In this document: positions 4,845 through 6,149 of the stretch, one piece after another
Layout of the letters: the number at the start of each line of letters is the position of its first letter
How positions within the stretch are numbered: position 1 is the first letter of the stretch
Origin: an uncultured Halieaceae bacterium
GTDB taxonomy: Bacteria > Pseudomonadota > Gammaproteobacteria > Pseudomonadales > Halieaceae
Direction: 5' to 3'
DNA: 6,149 nucleotides
Assembly (NCBI GenBank): GCA_938045215.1
Contig: CALINF010000248.1
Location: 1-6,149, forward strand
The notes under the pieces: model-generated
What the model was told of the DNA's origin: nothing
The model's input: the letters and a program-made list of their open reading frames with translations, nothing else
The model's database searches: none
Program-made: the position numbers and the translations under genes

Positions 4845-6149
4845 GTGTTTTCACTGACAACACTCAAGCAGCTATTCAGGCTGGCGCTGCCCATGGTGGT
4901 GTCCCAGGGGGCTTTTGCGATCATGATGTTTACCGATCGCTTCTTTCTCTCGCGCATCAGCCCAACGCATATTGCAGCATCGCTGGGTGGCGGCGTCACC
5001 TTTTTTGTCAGCGCGGCACTGTTTACCGGCATCATGTCATATGCCAACGCATTGGTGGCCCAGTACTACGGCGCGGGCGAGCTGCGAAAATGCCCACAGG
5101 TGGTGACGCAGGGCATTCTGATGGCTGTGTTGTGCCAGCCGCTGCTGCTGCTGGTGACACTGCTCATGGGCAACATCTTTGCCTACATGGATCACGATCC
5201 TGCCCAAGTGGTGCTAGAGCAGCAGTACTACTATGTACTGATGGCCGGATCGATCCTGGTATTGATCAAAATTTGTTTTGCCTCGTACTTTTCCGGTATT
5301 GCCAACCCCCGGGTGGTGATGATCGCCGATGTTGTCGGCGTAATGCTAAACATTCCGCTGAGTTATGTGCTGATCTTTGGCAAACTGGGAATGCCCGAGC
5401 TGGGCATTGTGGGTGCCGCTCTGGGCACCGTTACCGCAACCTTGCTCACGATCAGTGTGTATCTGGTTTTTTACTTTAATGCGATCCACCGTGCACGTTT
5501 CTATGTGCTGGAGTCTTTTCACTACAACTCCGGCATCTTCAAGCGGTATATCAGATTGGGTCTTCCCTCTGCACTGGAAGTGTTTATCGGAGCGGCAACG
5601 TTTAATTTTTTCCTGTTGCTGTTCCAGGGCTTTGGTGTCAACGAAGGTGCAGCGATGGCCATTGTTTTCAACTGGGATATGCTGTCTTTTGTGCCTCTGG
5701 TGGGCTTGAACATTGCCGTTATGAGCATGATCGGCCGCTCGGTGGGTGCAGGTGATTTGTCCCAGGCCAACAAGGTGATCTCTTCAGGCCTCATTATCGG
5801 CCTCAGCTACTCGGGTGTGATGGGTTTGTTGTTCATTATCTATCGCGTCGACCTGGTGTCTGTTTTTGCAACGCCGGGCGCAGATTTCTCACCGATCATC
5901 CTGTTGGGTAGCCAGATGATGATTGGTATGGCGACCTATGTGATGGCAGATGCGGTCATTCTTGTGTGCAGTGGCACGCTGCGTGGCGCAGGTGATACCC
6001 GTTGGCTGATGACAACATCGATATCCATCCACGTGCTGATGCTGGTTATTCAGTATGTTCTTATCAAGTGGGTCGATGTGGGGCCATTAACCAGTTGGTG
6101 GGTGTTTGTTGTCACCTTGATGTCATTGTCAGTAGCCTATTTCAGCCGT
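4845..6149 (+). CDS. MATE-family efflux transporter (NorM/DinF-type), C-terminus cut by the window edge
   Basis: This inner-membrane antiporter would export cationic drugs, dyes or metabolites in exchange for Na+ or H+. The frame is open for 435 codons to the right edge. Typical MATE proteins are about 440-480 residues, so only a short tail should be missing. The two MatE halves are visible. The first begins LALPMVVSQGAFA (13-25), with Asp31 in TM1 at about the place of the cation-binding Asp of NorM. The second begins RLGLPSALEVF (237-247). Between them are hydrophobic helices and the VAQYYGAGE loop after TM2. CSGTLRGAGDTRW at 375-387 is the family's conserved late loop (GxxRGxGDT). I chose GTG 4845-4847 because TAA at 4839-4841 blocks any upstream extension and the start sits just before the usual short N-terminus. 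The next in-frame Met is residue 17, inside TM1. The ribosome binding site is weak (GGCGA at 4834-4838). The gene is divergent from the porin gene. The substrate is unknown. Confidence 0.92.
   Translation, partial: MFSLTTLKQLFRLALPMVVSQGAFAIMMFTDRFFLSRISPTHIAASLGGGVTFFVSAALFTGIMSYANALVAQYYGAGELRKCPQVVTQGILMAVLCQPLLLLVTLLMGNIFAYMDHDPAQVVLEQQYYYVLMAGSILVLIKICFASYFSGIANPRVVMIADVVGVMLNIPLSYVLIFGKLGMPELGIVGAALGTVTATLLTISVYLVFYFNAIHRARFYVLESFHYNSGIFKRYIRLGLPSALEVFIGAATFNFFLLLFQGFGVNEGAAMAIVFNWDMLSFVPLVGLNIAVMSMIGRSVGAGDLSQANKVISSGLIIGLSYSGVMGLLFIIYRVDLVSVFATPGADFSPIILLGSQMMIGMATYVMADAVILVCSGTLRGAGDTRWLMTTSISIHVLMLVIQYVLIKWVDVGPLTSWWVFVVTLMSLSVAYFSR

Noticed and set aside
4511..5047. 178-residue minus-strand open frame spanning the porin N-terminus, the spacer and the MATE start
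   Set aside because: It overlaps two well-supported genes in other frames, has no recognisable domain, and would occupy the divergent promoter region. It is a shadow frame.
1..6149. Novel defence system, mobile element, CRISPR array or RNA gene
   Set aside because: No repeat arrays, transposase or integrase motifs, tRNA-like cloverleaf or defence-type domains were seen on either strand. All genes belong to familiar housekeeping or envelope families.

Overview
The window looks like an ordinary stretch of chromosome from a Gram-negative bacterium, most likely a marine or environmental gammaproteobacterium. The evidence is an outer-membrane beta-barrel protein ending in Phe, three secreted or membrane-anchored proteins with classical signal sequences, and moderately GC-rich DNA with Shine-Dalgarno starts. 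The gene families resemble those I associate with the Cellvibrionales/Halieaceae or Alteromonadales, but that placement is inference from protein style and not a measured affiliation.

There are five protein-coding genes. Two are cut by the window edges. (1) On the minus strand, 1-1534 is the N-terminal 511 residues of a secreted TolB-like beta-propeller protein, very probably the front half of a propeller-amidohydrolase fusion. (2) On the plus strand, 1710-2243 is a periplasmic thiol peroxidase of the AhpC/TSA (BCP-like) family. It is divergent from gene 1 across a 175-bp spacer. (3) On the minus strand, 2306-3229 is a membrane-anchored or secreted alpha/beta hydrolase. It converges with gene 2 across a 62-bp spacer that holds a stem-loop terminator. 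(4) On the minus strand, 3373-4749 is a DcaP-like trimeric outer-membrane porin with an N-terminal coiled coil. (5) On the plus strand, 4845-6149 is a MATE-family multidrug/cation antiporter that runs off the right edge. It is divergent from gene 4 across a 95-bp spacer.

The genes are mostly single transcription units in alternating orientation, so no shared operon pathway is visible. Four of the five products act in or are exported to the cell envelope: a propeller-hydrolase, a peroxidase and a hydrolase beyond the inner membrane, and an outer-membrane channel. The fifth is an inner-membrane exporter. The divergent porin/MATE pair could share a control region (entry into the periplasm versus export from the cytoplasm), but nothing in the sequence proves coupling.

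No gap exceeds 175 bp. I see no tRNA, rRNA, CRISPR array, insertion sequence, integrase or toxin-antitoxin gene. I did not find a convincing previously undescribed system. The points most worth a second look are the MATE start region, with an in-frame stop just before a GTG start and a mini-ORF ahead of it, the active-site spacing of the peroxiredoxin, and small inverted repeats in the spacers.
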